This document shows positions 34,874 through 51,841 of a DNA stretch of 64,000 nt, one piece after another. A program made the position numbers and the translations under genes. The number at the start of each line of letters is the position of its first letter. The first letter of the stretch is position 1. This stretch comes from Burkholderia diffusa (GTDB lineage Bacteria; Pseudomonadota; Gammaproteobacteria; Burkholderiales; Burkholderiaceae): positions 24,094-88,093 of the forward strand of contig NZ_CABVPN010000033.1 of assembly GCF_902499115.1 (NCBI RefSeq), written 5' to 3'. The notes beneath the pieces are model-generated. The model did no database searches. It was not told where the DNA came from and saw only the letters and a program-made list of their open reading frames with translations.

Positions 34874-36349
34874 ATGCTCGCGCTGCTTTCCTACGCTGCC
34901 CAGTTGGTTTTCCTGCTGGTGGTGCTCTATTTCGCGCTGTACGTGCTGCTCGAATTGCGCGTGCTGCTGATTTCCCGCAAGGTCGAACGGCGCAAGCTGA
35001 CCGATCTGGCGCAGCCCGTCGGGATCTCCGAAGACGGGTTTCATCCCCGGGTCAGCGTGCTGCTGCCGATCTGCAACGAGTCCGAGATGGTCGAGCGGCT
35101 GATCGACGCGGCCTGCCGCCTGACCTATCCGCCCGACGCGATCGAGATCCTGGTGCTCGACGATTCGTCGGATGCGACGACGAAGCTCGCGCGGGCGAAA
35201 GTCGATCGCTACGCCGCCGACGGAATCGACATCCGGCTCATCAAGCGTGAGTCGCGAACGGGCTACAAGGCCGGCAACCTGGTAAACGGCATCCAGCAGT
35301 CGTCCGGCGAGTTCTTTGCGATCTTCGATGCGGACTTCGTGCCGCCCGCCGACTTCCTGCTGAAGACCATCCCGTGCTTCACCGATCCGAAGCTCGGCTT
35401 CCTTCAGACCGGCATCGGCTACGAGAATCGCGACGCGTCGTTCCTGACACGCTTCCAGGCCATGGAAATGGGCCACCAGCAGTACGTGACGGTGGGGCTG
35501 AGCGAGGACGGCGACATGGCTTCGCTGAGCGGCAGCTCGTGTGTGTGGCGCAAGGAGTGCGTCGATGCGCTGGGCGGCTGGAATGCGTCGACCGTCACCG
35601 AAGACGTGGACCTGGGCTATCGCGCGCAGTTCGGCGAATGGAAATACGCGTATATGCGAGAAGTCGTTTCCATGTCGGTGCTGCCGGAGACCATCAGCGC
35701 GTTTCGCATTCAACGGGAACGCTGGGGGCGCGGTCTGATCCACAGCGGGTTCAAGCATGTCGGACAGATGCTGTCGCAAAGCATGCCGCTGATGAAGCGG
35801 ATGCATGCGATCTCGGTGATGTTCTCGTCCGTGCTGCTGGCTTCGATCTACGTGCTGATACTGCTCAGCATGCCGTTGACTTGCCTGGTGCATTTCGACG
35901 GCGAGGGGATTCATCTCGGCGCATTCGTCTTTTTCGTTCTGGTGGCAATCTGGGCGCTTGCGAATGCGTTCGGTTCGCGCAAGGGCGCGAGATTCGACGA
36001 CAAGCCGAGTGTTCTGAAAGCGGTATGGGAGACCTACCTTTATATCGCGATGTTTTTGCCGATGGCCTGGTATTACTTCGCGGGGGGCGTGCGAGCGGTT
36101 TTCGGCGTGTATAGCGGTTTTCATCGCACGCCAAAAGGCAGGGAAGCCTATCGCTCGACGATGCCGCGCATCAATGCAGTTCTGCTGGCCGGGGAAATCG
36201 CCACGTTCGCCTATTCACTCATGACGGTTTTGCTGGCGATTCAGAAAAAGAACTATATTCTGATTCCGCTCAACGTAACGGTTTGCGTCGGCTTCGGTAT
36301 GGTTCTCTATTGGTCGTGGCAAGAGCATCGTGTCCGTGTGCAATCGTGA
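34874..36349 (+). CDS. membrane GT2 glycosyltransferase, processive beta-glycan synthase-like
   Basis: A 491-residue inner-membrane transferase with an N-terminal transmembrane helix (about 8-32). A GT2 domain follows with VLLPICNESEMV, LDDSSD (donor Asp), FDADFV (metal site), TEDVDLGYR (catalytic base) and the processive QRERW motif. Four or so transmembrane helices follow near the C-terminus. This D,D,D,QxxRW set is that of cellulose synthase or CslA-type enzymes that polymerise and sometimes extrude chains. Finding one next to an ABC exporter is noteworthy. It is the last gene before the 1.07 kb gap. Confidence 0.88.
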   Translation: MLALLSYAAQLVFLLVVLYFALYVLLELRVLLISRKVERRKLTDLAQPVGISEDGFHPRVSVLLPICNESEMVERLIDAACRLTYPPDAIEILVLDDSSDATTKLARAKVDRYAADGIDIRLIKRESRTGYKAGNLVNGIQQSSGEFFAIFDADFVPPADFLLKTIPCFTDPKLGFLQTGIGYENRDASFLTRFQAMEMGHQQYVTVGLSEDGDMASLSGSSCVWRKECVDALGGWNASTVTEDVDLGYRAQFGEWKYAYMREVVSMSVLPETISAFRIQRERWGRGLIHSGFKHVGQMLSQSMPLMKRMHAISVMFSSVLLASIYVLILLSMPLTCLVHFDGEGIHLGAFVFFVLVAIWALANAFGSRKGARFDDKPSVLKAVWETYLYIAMFLPMAWYYFAGGVRAVFGVYSGFHRTPKGREAYRSTMPRINAVLLAGEIATFAYSLMTVLLAIQKKNYILIPLNVTVCVGFGMVLYWSWQEHRVRVQS

Positions 36350-37422
36350 TTTCAGCGTGAGCGCAGTCGAATCGACCCGAATGACGAGCACGGAATGCCG
36401 ATTCGTTGAGGGCGCCTCCCTTTCGCGCATATGGTCCGCGTAAAGCGATTGTCAGCATCGAAAGAAACACGGATGTTTGCACGATGAGGGAGCGCAAACT
36501 AACGAACGATTTCGTACGACGAATGCCGCAGGCCCTCGAGCGTTACCCGGCTGGGCTCGCTCGATCGAATCGGGGCAGTGCGTTCATTTTTTGCCGATGG
36601 CGTGGCCGCCTGGCTTCGCTCGCTTCCCCGGTCTGGCACCGATCTGGAGGCGCCCCTGACGATCTGCATACATGACTCGGCGAATCAAGCGAGTCGAAGG
36701 ATCATCAAGATTTGCAAAGAACATTCGAGGAATTCTGTACGTCCCAATTGGACGGGGCAGAATGCCACCAGACAGTCTCTCATCGAACCCGCCAAGTCGG
36801 AGATTCATGTCTGACAAGTAACCGGGAAACCTTAACAACGGCTTGCAGGATTGCCGCATGAAGTCGGTCAGGCGGTGATGCAAGCATCGGTAATCGATGC
36901 GACTAAAACGTATGGACCGGTGCCGGACAGCCGCGTGCATGATCCGGCAGTTTTTTCCGATTCTCGCACTTCGCACTTCGCGGATCGGCGTGAGACCGGC
37001 ACCTGACGATTGCAAACAATGCAAGTTTCGTCTTTTGCATGGTCCCGATCGCCGAGAGTATGTGCCGTGTAAGCGATCGTAACGTGCAAGGTATTACGCG
37101 GATATTAACATTGATGTATGATCTCGTCGGCGTGTTGTAAGCTTGCGGCCAGCAACCTTTCGCGCCGCGCAAATTTCCATGCGGTGTCGATTCGCTGCAT
37201 GGCCCGCACACTTTTTCGCAACCCTGATTCGGGTGGTCGTACATCGTTACGTCGATGTGCCATGCCAATGCGTGGCGTGTTGCGGGCATGGTCAAATCAT
37301 ACGAAATAATCGAACGCAATAAATCGAAAATGTTGTCTGCTGCTTGATCGAAATATCAGGCAGCGCTTGGCGCTTGAAGATCGATAACCAGCATCGCTGA
37401 AAAACAAAGTCTGTTTAAAACG
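36350..37422. other. 1.07-kb AT-richer gap inside the capsule locus
   Basis: No gene could be supported. Open frames on both strands lack ribosome sites, and their translations are rich in Arg, His and Cys and match nothing I recognise. The region separates the glycosyltransferase half from the lipid-type operon. It should hold that operon's promoter, with TATGAT at 37117-37122 as a weak -10 candidate, and the leader hairpin at 37340-37363. It may also be a scar of lost genes. Confidence 0.5.
37340..37363 (+). promoter_or_regulatory. leader inverted repeat upstream of the PKS operon
   Basis: CTGCTTGAT, loop CGAAAT, then ATCAGGCAG form a 9-bp stem in RNA with one G-U pair, 60 bp before the first gene of the operon. 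It could be an operator or an RNA leader hairpin. There is no T run, so it is not an intrinsic terminator. Confidence 0.35.
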
Positions 37423-38244
37423 ATGGCAAGCAGCAATATTCGCAACCGGGGAGGGCAGGTGAGCGCAAGCGGGCCGCGAGCAATCGTGATAACCGGCAGC
37501 AGTGCCGGGCTTGGACGTGCGCTGGCATTGAGTTATGCCGCGCCCGATACCACGCTGGGGTTGATCGGCAGAAATTCGGCGCGGCTGGAATCCGTCGCCG
37601 CGGAATGCCGTGCGCGCGGCGCCCGCGTCGTGATCGGCTGCATGGACGTGCGCGACTCGGCCGCCGTTCAGGACTGGATGATCGATTTCGATACGCGGTA
37701 TCCAATCGAATTGATGATTGCGAATGCGGGCGTGGCCAGCACGCTGCAGTCCGCGGACGACTGGGAGCATATGGCGCGCACCGCCGACGTCGTCGATACC
37801 AACTTGTACGGCGCGTTGCATGCGGTGCTGCCGGCCATCGACCGGATGCGCATGCGCCGGTGCGGGCAGATCGCGGTCGTCAGTTCGCTCGCCGCATTGC
37901 GGGGCATGGCCATCTCGCCCGCCTACTGCGCGAGCAAGGCGGCGCTGGTCGCCTACTGCGATTCCGTGCGCCCGATCCTCGCACGCGAGGGCATCGGCCT
38001 GTCGGTCGTGATGCCGGGCTTTGTCCGCACGGCGATGAGCGACGTCTTCCCGGGCAGCAAACCGTTCATGTGGAGTGCGGACAAGGCTGCCGGGTACATC
38101 AAGAAGCGCCTCGCGCGACGCCGCGTGGAAATTGCCTTTCCGTTCAGTCTTGCCCTCGGCATCAAGTTGCTGCGCCTGCTGCCGGCCACGCTGGCGGATG
38201 CCATTCTCGGTCGTCTGTCCTATCTCCCGCGCGGGAAGGCGTGA
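37423..38244 (+). CDS. short-chain dehydrogenase/reductase of the capsule lipid operon
   Basis: A 273-residue classical SDR with the cofactor loop TGSSAGLGRA, NAGV, a catalytic Ser in VVSSLAALRG and the YCASK (YxxxK) pair. The C-terminal extension ends in a hydrophobic stretch (GIKLLRLLPATLADAIL) suggesting membrane association. The ATG at 37423 has a poor ribosome site, and an in-frame GTG at 37459 follows GGGGAGGG, so the true start is uncertain. As first gene of the operon with the PKS and oxoamine synthase, it could reduce the ketone left by the latter. It probably corresponds to wcbP of the B. pseudomallei capsule. Confidence 0.85.
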   Translation: MASSNIRNRGGQVSASGPRAIVITGSSAGLGRALALSYAAPDTTLGLIGRNSARLESVAAECRARGARVVIGCMDVRDSAAVQDWMIDFDTRYPIELMIANAGVASTLQSADDWEHMARTADVVDTNLYGALHAVLPAIDRMRMRRCGQIAVVSSLAALRGMAISPAYCASKAALVAYCDSVRPILAREGIGLSVVMPGFVRTAMSDVFPGSKPFMWSADKAAGYIKKRLARRRVEIAFPFSLALGIKLLRLLPATLADAILGRLSYLPRGKA

Positions 38245-38245
38245 C

Positions 38246-39777
38246 GTGCTGCCCGGATTCGCGTTCGCGGCTGCCGCAGCCGCACTCTCGTTTCTCGTAG
38301 AGGCCATCGCGTATCCGCGCGCGTCGCTCACCCGTTCGCCCGCGGCGATCGCACTGCATGTCTGCGCGTTCGCGATCGTGGCGAGCGCGACTTTCGCCGT
38401 GACGGCTCGGCCGCTTTTCTCGGCATCCGCCGCCCTCGTGCTGATCGCGTTGCTGGCCGTCATCAGCAACGCAAAATACGAATCCCTGCGCGAGCCCTTC
38501 GTCTTTACGGACTTGAGCCTGTTCAGCCAGGTTTTCGCCCATCCGCGTCTTTATCTGCCGTTTCTGAGTGCGGGCAAGGTGTTAGGCATCGTTGCCGCCG
38601 TGGCGGTCGCGACGATCGGTTTTTTGCTCGAACAACCAGCGGGCACGCTGGCGCGTGGCGCCGCCGCACTGATCGCGGTCGCTTGCGTGCCGGTCTGTGT
38701 CGCGCTGTCGCGTCGCACGCCGCTGACGCTCGACCCGATGGCGGACCAGCGTCGGACGGGTTTCTTCGCGGCATTCGTCGCTTACCTCGTCAACGGGCTG
38801 CGGCGTGAGGAGCGCAGTGCGTTCTTTCGCGCGGTCGACGCCGGGCCATTCTCACGCGGCCGTCCGGACAGCACGCCGGACGTGATCGTCATCCAGAGCG
38901 AATCCTATTTCGACGCGCGTCGTCTTGGCGCATGCGTGTCGTCGGAGCCGTACGCGAATCTCGATCGCGCCCGCCGCGAGGCATTCACGCAGGGCAGCCT
39001 GGACGTTCCCGCCTGGGGCGCCAACACGATGCGCAGCGAATTCGCGATGCTGACGGGATTGCCGTCGGCATCGCTCGGCTATTCGCGCTTTTACCCGTAC
39101 ATGTATGTGCGCCGCGCGTGTGCGTCGCTGGCGGGCTGGTTCAAGCGAGGCGGATATCGCACGCTCGCGATTCATCCTTACCACGCCGATTTTTTCGGGC
39201 GCAACCGGGCATTCCGGTTCATGCATTTCGACCGCTTTCTCGACATTCGGGACTTCGGCGGTGCGGCGCGAATCGGGCCGTATGTCGGAGACGGCCCCGT
39301 GGCCGATGCGATCATCGCGGCCCTTCAGGAGCACGGCGACGGGCCGGTCTTCGCGTTCGCGATCACGATGGAAAACCACGGGCCGCTGCATCTCGAACCG
39401 GTCGGACCGGGCGAATCCGAATCGCGGCATACGCTCGGCGACGACGCGCGCTGGCGCGACCTGACCGCCTATCTTCGACACGTCGAGAATGCCGACCGCA
39501 TGATCGGCAAGCTGACTGATTATCTCCGCAAGCGGGAGCGACCGACCGTGCTGTGCTTTTACGGCGACCATGTTCCTGCTCTGACTTCGGTGTTCGACGC
39601 GCTCGAAACCGAACCGACCAATAGCGATTACTTTATTTGGCGCAACTTCGCGAACGATTTCGGCGAGCACCGAAACGTTCGCGTCGAGAGTCTCGGTGCC
39701 GCGATACAGCGCGCGATGGTGCACGTCGATTGCACTCGCGCCGCTTCGCCGACCGGGATGCTGCAGACGCCGGCGTG

Positions 39778-39778
<1 letters not shown>
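38246..39778 (+). CDS. LtaS/MdoB-like membrane sulfatase-fold phosphotransferase
   Basis: A 510-residue membrane protein. The N-terminal 160 residues contain four to five hydrophobic helices. The rest is an alkaline-phosphatase-like domain with DVIVIQSESYFD (metal ligand), NTMRSEFAMLTG (nucleophile Thr region), AIHPYHADFFGRN, ITMENHGPLH and FYGDHVPAL (metal His). Relatives transfer phosphoglycerol or similar groups from phospholipids to glycans or lipids outside the cytoplasm. The start is a GTG at 38246, one base after the SDR stop, with GGGAAGG before it. The stop overlaps the PKS start. It probably corresponds to wcbQ. Confidence 0.82.
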
Positions 39779-47397
<7,619 letters not shown>

Positions 47398-48345
47398 AAG
47401 CACCGCAGGGATGGCAGGCCAACGAAGGCACGGTCGCCCGGCCGGTGACGATGACCGGACATGGTCTGCACACCGGGCGCCGGGTCCAGGTGCGGATCCT
47501 GCCCGCGACGCCGTCGGACGAACGGCACGGGATCGTGTTTCGCCGCATGCGCGGCGATCATCAACTGGGGATGCTTGCCGCCGGTCCGGCGGTGCGTCGC
47601 GCGCAGCCGCTCTGCACGATGCTGCGTGCCGACGACGGCATGGGCGTGCGTACGGTCGAGCACCTGCTTGCATCGCTGCTGACATGCGAGATCGATCACG
47701 CGATCGTCGAACTCGATGCGGAAGAAGTGCCGATTCTCGATGGTAGTGCGCGGCCGTGGATCGACGCGATCACGGCCGGCGGCCGTGCCGAATTGCAGCG
47801 TTCGAAGCGCTTTCTCCGGGTGCTGAAGCCGGTGAGCGTGGCCGACGGCGAGGGCGCGTCACGGCGCGAATTGCGCGTCGAGCCCGCCGAGCGATACGAA
47901 TTCAGCGTGCGCGACGATCTCAAGGGGTTCGGCGACATGCAGTGGGACGGCGAGCTCACGCCGGGGACGTTCGCCAGCGAGATTTCGTCGTCGCGTTCGT
48001 ACGGGCGGATCAAGTGGGCCGTGCCGGCGATCGCGGTCGGCTACCTGACGGGCACGCCGATCCTGCGCGGCGCGAGGCCGTCCTGCACGGCGTCGATCAT
48101 CGGCAATCACGTGATCGGCGGACTGCGCGCGCCCGACGAATTCGTGCGTCACCGCGTGCTCGATCTCGTCGGCGATCTGGCGCTCGCGGGCTCACCGCTG
48201 CTCGGGCGCGTCATCGCGCATCGCCCTACCCACGAAATGAACTACCGACTTCTCAGCGCGTTGCTCGGTACGCCCGACGCGTACGAATGGGTCGACGTAT
48301 CCGCGTAACGCGGACACAACGGACGGACTGCCCGGAACCAAAGAC

Positions 48346-49674
48346 ATGGCACTCGGAGAACACCTTCGCCAGCAACTGGCGGCGAAAGCGCTGAAGCGGC
48401 AACTTGAGCGCGCAACGGAAGCTGCCGCGGCGCCCGGCGTGCCCGGTACGCCGGCGGCGCAGGCCGCGTCGGCGCGCAGCCGTTTCGAATCGATGCCGCA
48501 GTATCAGCAAGTCAGGATCATGCGCGAGATGGGCGAGAAGCTGCGCGTCGACTCGCCGTTCTTCCGCGTGCACGATGGCGTTGCCGGCGCGACCACCCAG
48601 ATCGGCGGTCGCGAGTACGTGAACTTCGCGAACTACAACTACCTCGGTCTCGCCGGCGATCCGACCGTATCCGAACGTGCGAAGGCCGCGATTGACCGCT
48701 ACGGCACGTCGGCGTCCGCGAGCCGCATGGTCGCGGGTGAGCGTCCGGTGCAGCGCGACCTCGAGCGGGCGCTGGCCGCGTTCTACGAGACCGACGATTG
48801 CGTCGCGTTCGTGAGCGGCCACGCGACCAATGTGACCGTGATCGGCGCACTGTTCGGCCCCGGCGACCTGATCGTCCACGACGCGCTCGCGCACAACAGC
48901 ATCGTGCAGGGTGCGCAGCTGAGCGGCGCGAAACGGCTGAGCTTCGCGCACAACGACTGGCAGGCGCTCGACGAACTGCTGTCGCGCGTGCGTCGCGAAT
49001 ACCGGCACGTGCTGATCGCGATCGAGGGGCTGTACAGCATGGATGGCGATTTCCCGGACCTGCAGCGTTTCGTCGACGTGAAGACGCGCCACGGTGCGTT
49101 CCTTCTGGTCGACGAAGCGCATTCGCTCGGCGTGCTCGGCGCGACGGGCAAGGGCATCCGTGAACATTGCGCGGTCGCGCCCGACCAGGTCGACGTGTGG
49201 ATGGGCACGATGAGCAAGACGCTGGCCGGTTGCGGCGGCTTCATCGCCGGCTGTCAGCCGCTCGTGGACATGCTGCGCCATCTGGCGCCGGGCTTTCTCT
49301 ATAGCGTCGGACTCGCGCCGACGCTCGCCGAAGCGTCGCTGGCCGCGCTCGAACGCCTGCAGGCCGAACCGGAGCGGGTTGCGCAACTGCAGGCGCGCGG
49401 GCAGCAATTCCTGACCGAGGCACGCGCGGCGGGGCTGAACACCGGCACGAGCGCCGGATATGCGGTCGTGCCGGTGATCACCGGAAGTTCGCTGAAAGCC
49501 GCGCAGTGGGCCAACGCGATGTTCGACGAAGGGATCAACGTGCAGCCGATCTTCTATCCGGCCGTCGAGGAGAAGGCCGCGCGCCTGCGGTTCTTCATCT
49601 GCTCGACGCACGAGCCCGGGCAGATCAGCCGGACGGTCGATGTGCTGGCCCGCCTGGCGGGGCGGGCGGCATGA
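48346..49674 (+). CDS. wcbT: PLP-dependent alpha-oxoamine synthase (AONS/SPT-like)
   Basis: A 442-residue class II aminotransferase-fold enzyme. Members join an amino acid to an acyl thioester with loss of CO2 (serine palmitoyltransferase, KbL, BioF). Landmarks are NYNYLGLAGDP, GTSASASRMVAGE, VSGHATNVTV, IEGLYSMDGD, VDEAHSLGVLG and the PLP lysine Lys291 in GTMSKTLAG. An Ala/Pro-rich N-terminal extension of about 60 residues precedes the core, longer than BioF, and may dock to the PKS carrier protein. It follows the LpxC paralogue by 37 bp and overlaps the GNAT gene by four bases. It is WcbT-like, and Ser as amino acid is only a guess. Confidence 0.9.
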   Translation: MALGEHLRQQLAAKALKRQLERATEAAAAPGVPGTPAAQAASARSRFESMPQYQQVRIMREMGEKLRVDSPFFRVHDGVAGATTQIGGREYVNFANYNYLGLAGDPTVSERAKAAIDRYGTSASASRMVAGERPVQRDLERALAAFYETDDCVAFVSGHATNVTVIGALFGPGDLIVHDALAHNSIVQGAQLSGAKRLSFAHNDWQALDELLSRVRREYRHVLIAIEGLYSMDGDFPDLQRFVDVKTRHGAFLLVDEAHSLGVLGATGKGIREHCAVAPDQVDVWMGTMSKTLAGCGGFIAGCQPLVDMLRHLAPGFLYSVGLAPTLAEASLAALERLQAEPERVAQLQARGQQFLTEARAAGLNTGTSAGYAVVPVITGSSLKAAQWANAMFDEGINVQPIFYPAVEEKAARLRFFICSTHEPGQISRTVDVLARLAGRAA

Positions 49675-50351
49675 TGCCCGCCGCGGTGCTTGCGCCGTCG
49701 TTCGACGTGCCGCAAGCCGGCGCGTCGACGCCGTTTCGCGCCGCATGCGCGGACGATGCGGCGGCATGCGCACCGCTCGTGTTCGCATCCGGCGTCGGCG
49801 AATTCGGTTTCTTCCTCGGTGAGAGCGACGCGCGCTGCATCGCGTTCCTGCAACAGGCGTTCCGGTCGCGTCACGGCCGGTTCTCGTGGCGCAGGCATCG
49901 GGTCGCGCTCGGCGCCGACGGCACCGTGCATGCCGTGATGGCCATTCATGACGGGCGCCGGACGTTGTTCGACGACGTTCACGTCGTGTGGGCCCTGGCG
50001 CGCTTTTTCGGCGTGCGCCGCACGATCGGCCAGCTGCTGCGCGGGCTGGTGCTCGAAACGGAGATTCCGGCGCCCAAGCGTGGGCAGATCCTCATCGCGC
50101 ATTGCGCGACGGACGAGCGGCGGCGCGGCACGGGCATCTTCACCGCACTGCTGCGCGACGCGCTCGAGACCGGTGCGTTGCCGGACGACGACAGCCGCGA
50201 CATCGTGCTCGACGTGCTGACCCGCAACGAGCGCGCCCGCGCACTGTACGAGCGGCTCGGCTTTGTCGCGCTGACGCGGTCGCGTCAGCGCTCGCGACGG
50301 CTGCCTGCCGAGCTTGATTCGGTACGCATGCGGCTCACGCGTCGCGGCTGA
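49671..50351 (+). CDS. GNAT-family N-acyltransferase of the capsule lipid operon
   Basis: A 226-residue GNAT protein. The C-terminal half has the acyl-CoA loop ERRRGTGIFTALLRDAL and the terminal motif TRNERARALYERLGF. The N-terminal half is longer than in simple acetyltransferases. The ATG at 49671 overlaps the oxoamine-synthase stop (ATGA). N-acylation of the amine formed by that enzyme is the obvious job. Known bacterial ceramide synthase (Caulobacter bCerS) is also a GNAT, though I cannot show close relation. It converges on rfbD with only 9 bp between, and no terminator is visible. Confidence 0.8.
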   Translation: MMPAAVLAPSFDVPQAGASTPFRAACADDAAACAPLVFASGVGEFGFFLGESDARCIAFLQQAFRSRHGRFSWRRHRVALGADGTVHAVMAIHDGRRTLFDDVHVVWALARFFGVRRTIGQLLRGLVLETEIPAPKRGQILIAHCATDERRRGTGIFTALLRDALETGALPDDDSRDIVLDVLTRNERARALYERLGFVALTRSRQRSRRLPAELDSVRMRLTRRG

Positions 50352-50360
50352 CGGCGCGCA

Positions 50361-51293
50361 TCAAATCTCTTTCATGCACAGTTCGAGCGCGGCTTCCCAA
50401 TGCGGCGCGCACAAGCCGAAGTGCTCCGCCAGTTTTGCATTCGACATGCGGGAATTGGCCGGGCGCGATGCGGGTGTCGGATAAGCGCTGGCGGGAATGG
50501 GCGACAACGACGGCTTCTTCGACAGATTCGAGAGACGAAAGATCGCTTCGGCGAATCCATGCCATGAAGTCGAACCGGCCGCACACAGGTGATAGATACC
50601 CGAATGCGTGTTCCACCATTCGTGCTGTCCGTCCCGTTCGTTCATGGAGGCGCCGATGGCCTGCGCAGCGACGTTCGCGCTGAGCGCAGCGATCGTTTTC
50701 GACCAGGTCGGAGCACCGATCTGGTCCGCGACGATCTTCAGTTCGTCACGCTCGGCGCCGAGGCGCAGCATGGTCAACAGGAAGTTCTTGCCGCGCGTTC
50801 CGTACACCCAGCTGGTACGGAAAATCAGGTGCGCGCATCCGGATGCCGCGATCGCCTGCTCGCCCGCGAGTTTGGTCGTGCCATACACGTTTTGCGGATC
50901 GACCGGATCGTCCTCGATGTACGGGCCGTTCTTCGTCCCGGCGAACACGTAATCCGTCGAGTAATGGATCAGCGCCGCGCCGATGCGCTTCGCTTCTTCG
51001 GCGAGCACGGCTGGCGCTTCCGCATTCAGGCGCGTGGCCAACGCGACGTCGTTTTGCGCCTGGTCCACGGCCGTATAGGCCGCCGGGTTGACGATGAGGT
51101 CCGGCCTGACGTGGCGCACGACGTCGCGCACCTGATCGAGGCGCGACAAGTCGAGCGCGCCGCGATCGAGTGCGACCACTTTGCCGAGACCCTGCAGGCT
51201 GCGCGCCAGCTCGAATCCCACCTGGCCATTGATGCCGGTGAGCAGGATGGTCCGTTGCTCGGGCCGTTTTTTCTGTTCCACGGCGCCGCTCAC
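50361..51293 (-). CDS. rfbD: dTDP-4-dehydrorhamnose reductase
   Basis: RmlD performs the last step of dTDP-L-rhamnose synthesis, reducing the 4-keto group with NAD(P)H. The 310-residue product has ILLTGINGQVGFELA, NPAAYTAVDQAQ, HYSTDYVFAG and the YGTTK catalytic pair (YxxxK). The start is a GTG at 51293 overlapping the rfbC stop (GTGA). A longer upstream frame is shadow of rfbC. It is the last gene of rfbBACD. Confidence 0.95.
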   Translation of the reverse strand: MSGAVEQKKRPEQRTILLTGINGQVGFELARSLQGLGKVVALDRGALDLSRLDQVRDVVRHVRPDLIVNPAAYTAVDQAQNDVALATRLNAEAPAVLAEEAKRIGAALIHYSTDYVFAGTKNGPYIEDDPVDPQNVYGTTKLAGEQAIAASGCAHLIFRTSWVYGTRGKNFLLTMLRLGAERDELKIVADQIGAPTWSKTIAALSANVAAQAIGASMNERDGQHEWWNTHSGIYHLCAAGSTSWHGFAEAIFRLSNLSKKPSLSPIPASAYPTPASRPANSRMSNAKLAEHFGLCAPHWEAALELCMKEI

Positions 51294-51841
51294 TTGTAGT
51301 ACTCGGCTTCGGCGAGCCGCTTGCCAGCCGCATCCTTGGCCGCGAGCACGGGCTCGCCTTCGAGCGGCCAATCAATGCCGATCTCCGGATCGTTCCACAG
51401 CAAGCTGCGCTCGTGCTCAGGGAACCAGTAGTCGGTGGTCTTGTAGAGGAATTGCGCCGACTCCGACAGCACCACGAAACCGTGCGCGAAGCCGGGCGGC
51501 ACCCAGAGCTGGCGATGGTTGTCGGCCGACAGTGTCACGCCGGCCCATTTGCCGAAGTTCGGTGAACTGCGCCGGATGTCGACCGCGACGTCGAATACCT
51601 CGCCTTCGACCACGCGCACGAGCTTGCCCTGCGCGTGCTCGATCTGGTAGTGGAGCCCGCGCAGCACGCCCTTTACCGAACGCGAGTGGTTGTCCTGGAC
51701 GAACTCGACGTCGGCCTCGACGAGCGCCGCGAATTCGCGTCCGTTGAAGCTCTCGTAGAAATAGCCTCGCGCGTCGCCGAATACCTTCGGCTCGACGATC
51801 TTGACTTCGGGGAGCGCCGTAGCAGTTACCGTGATGGCCAT
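51290..51841 (-). CDS. rfbC: dTDP-4-dehydrorhamnose 3,5-epimerase
   Basis: RmlC epimerises C3 and C5 of dTDP-4-keto-6-deoxyglucose. The 183-residue cupin has FGDARGYFYESFN, the catalytic His in GVLRGLHYQ, VDIRRSSPNFGKW, and LYKTTDYWFPEHER with the catalytic Tyr. The ATG at 51841 overlaps the rfbA end by 16 bp. Confidence 0.96.
   Translation of the reverse strand: MAITVTATALPEVKIVEPKVFGDARGYFYESFNGREFAALVEADVEFVQDNHSRSVKGVLRGLHYQIEHAQGKLVRVVEGEVFDVAVDIRRSSPNFGKWAGVTLSADNHRQLWVPPGFAHGFVVLSESAQFLYKTTDYWFPEHERSLLWNDPEIGIDWPLEGEPVLAAKDAAGKRLAEAEYYK

Noticed and set aside
36584..37024. 146-codon minus-strand frame in the 1.07 kb gap
   Set aside because: No ribosome site, odd composition rich in Arg, His and Cys, and no family resemblance.
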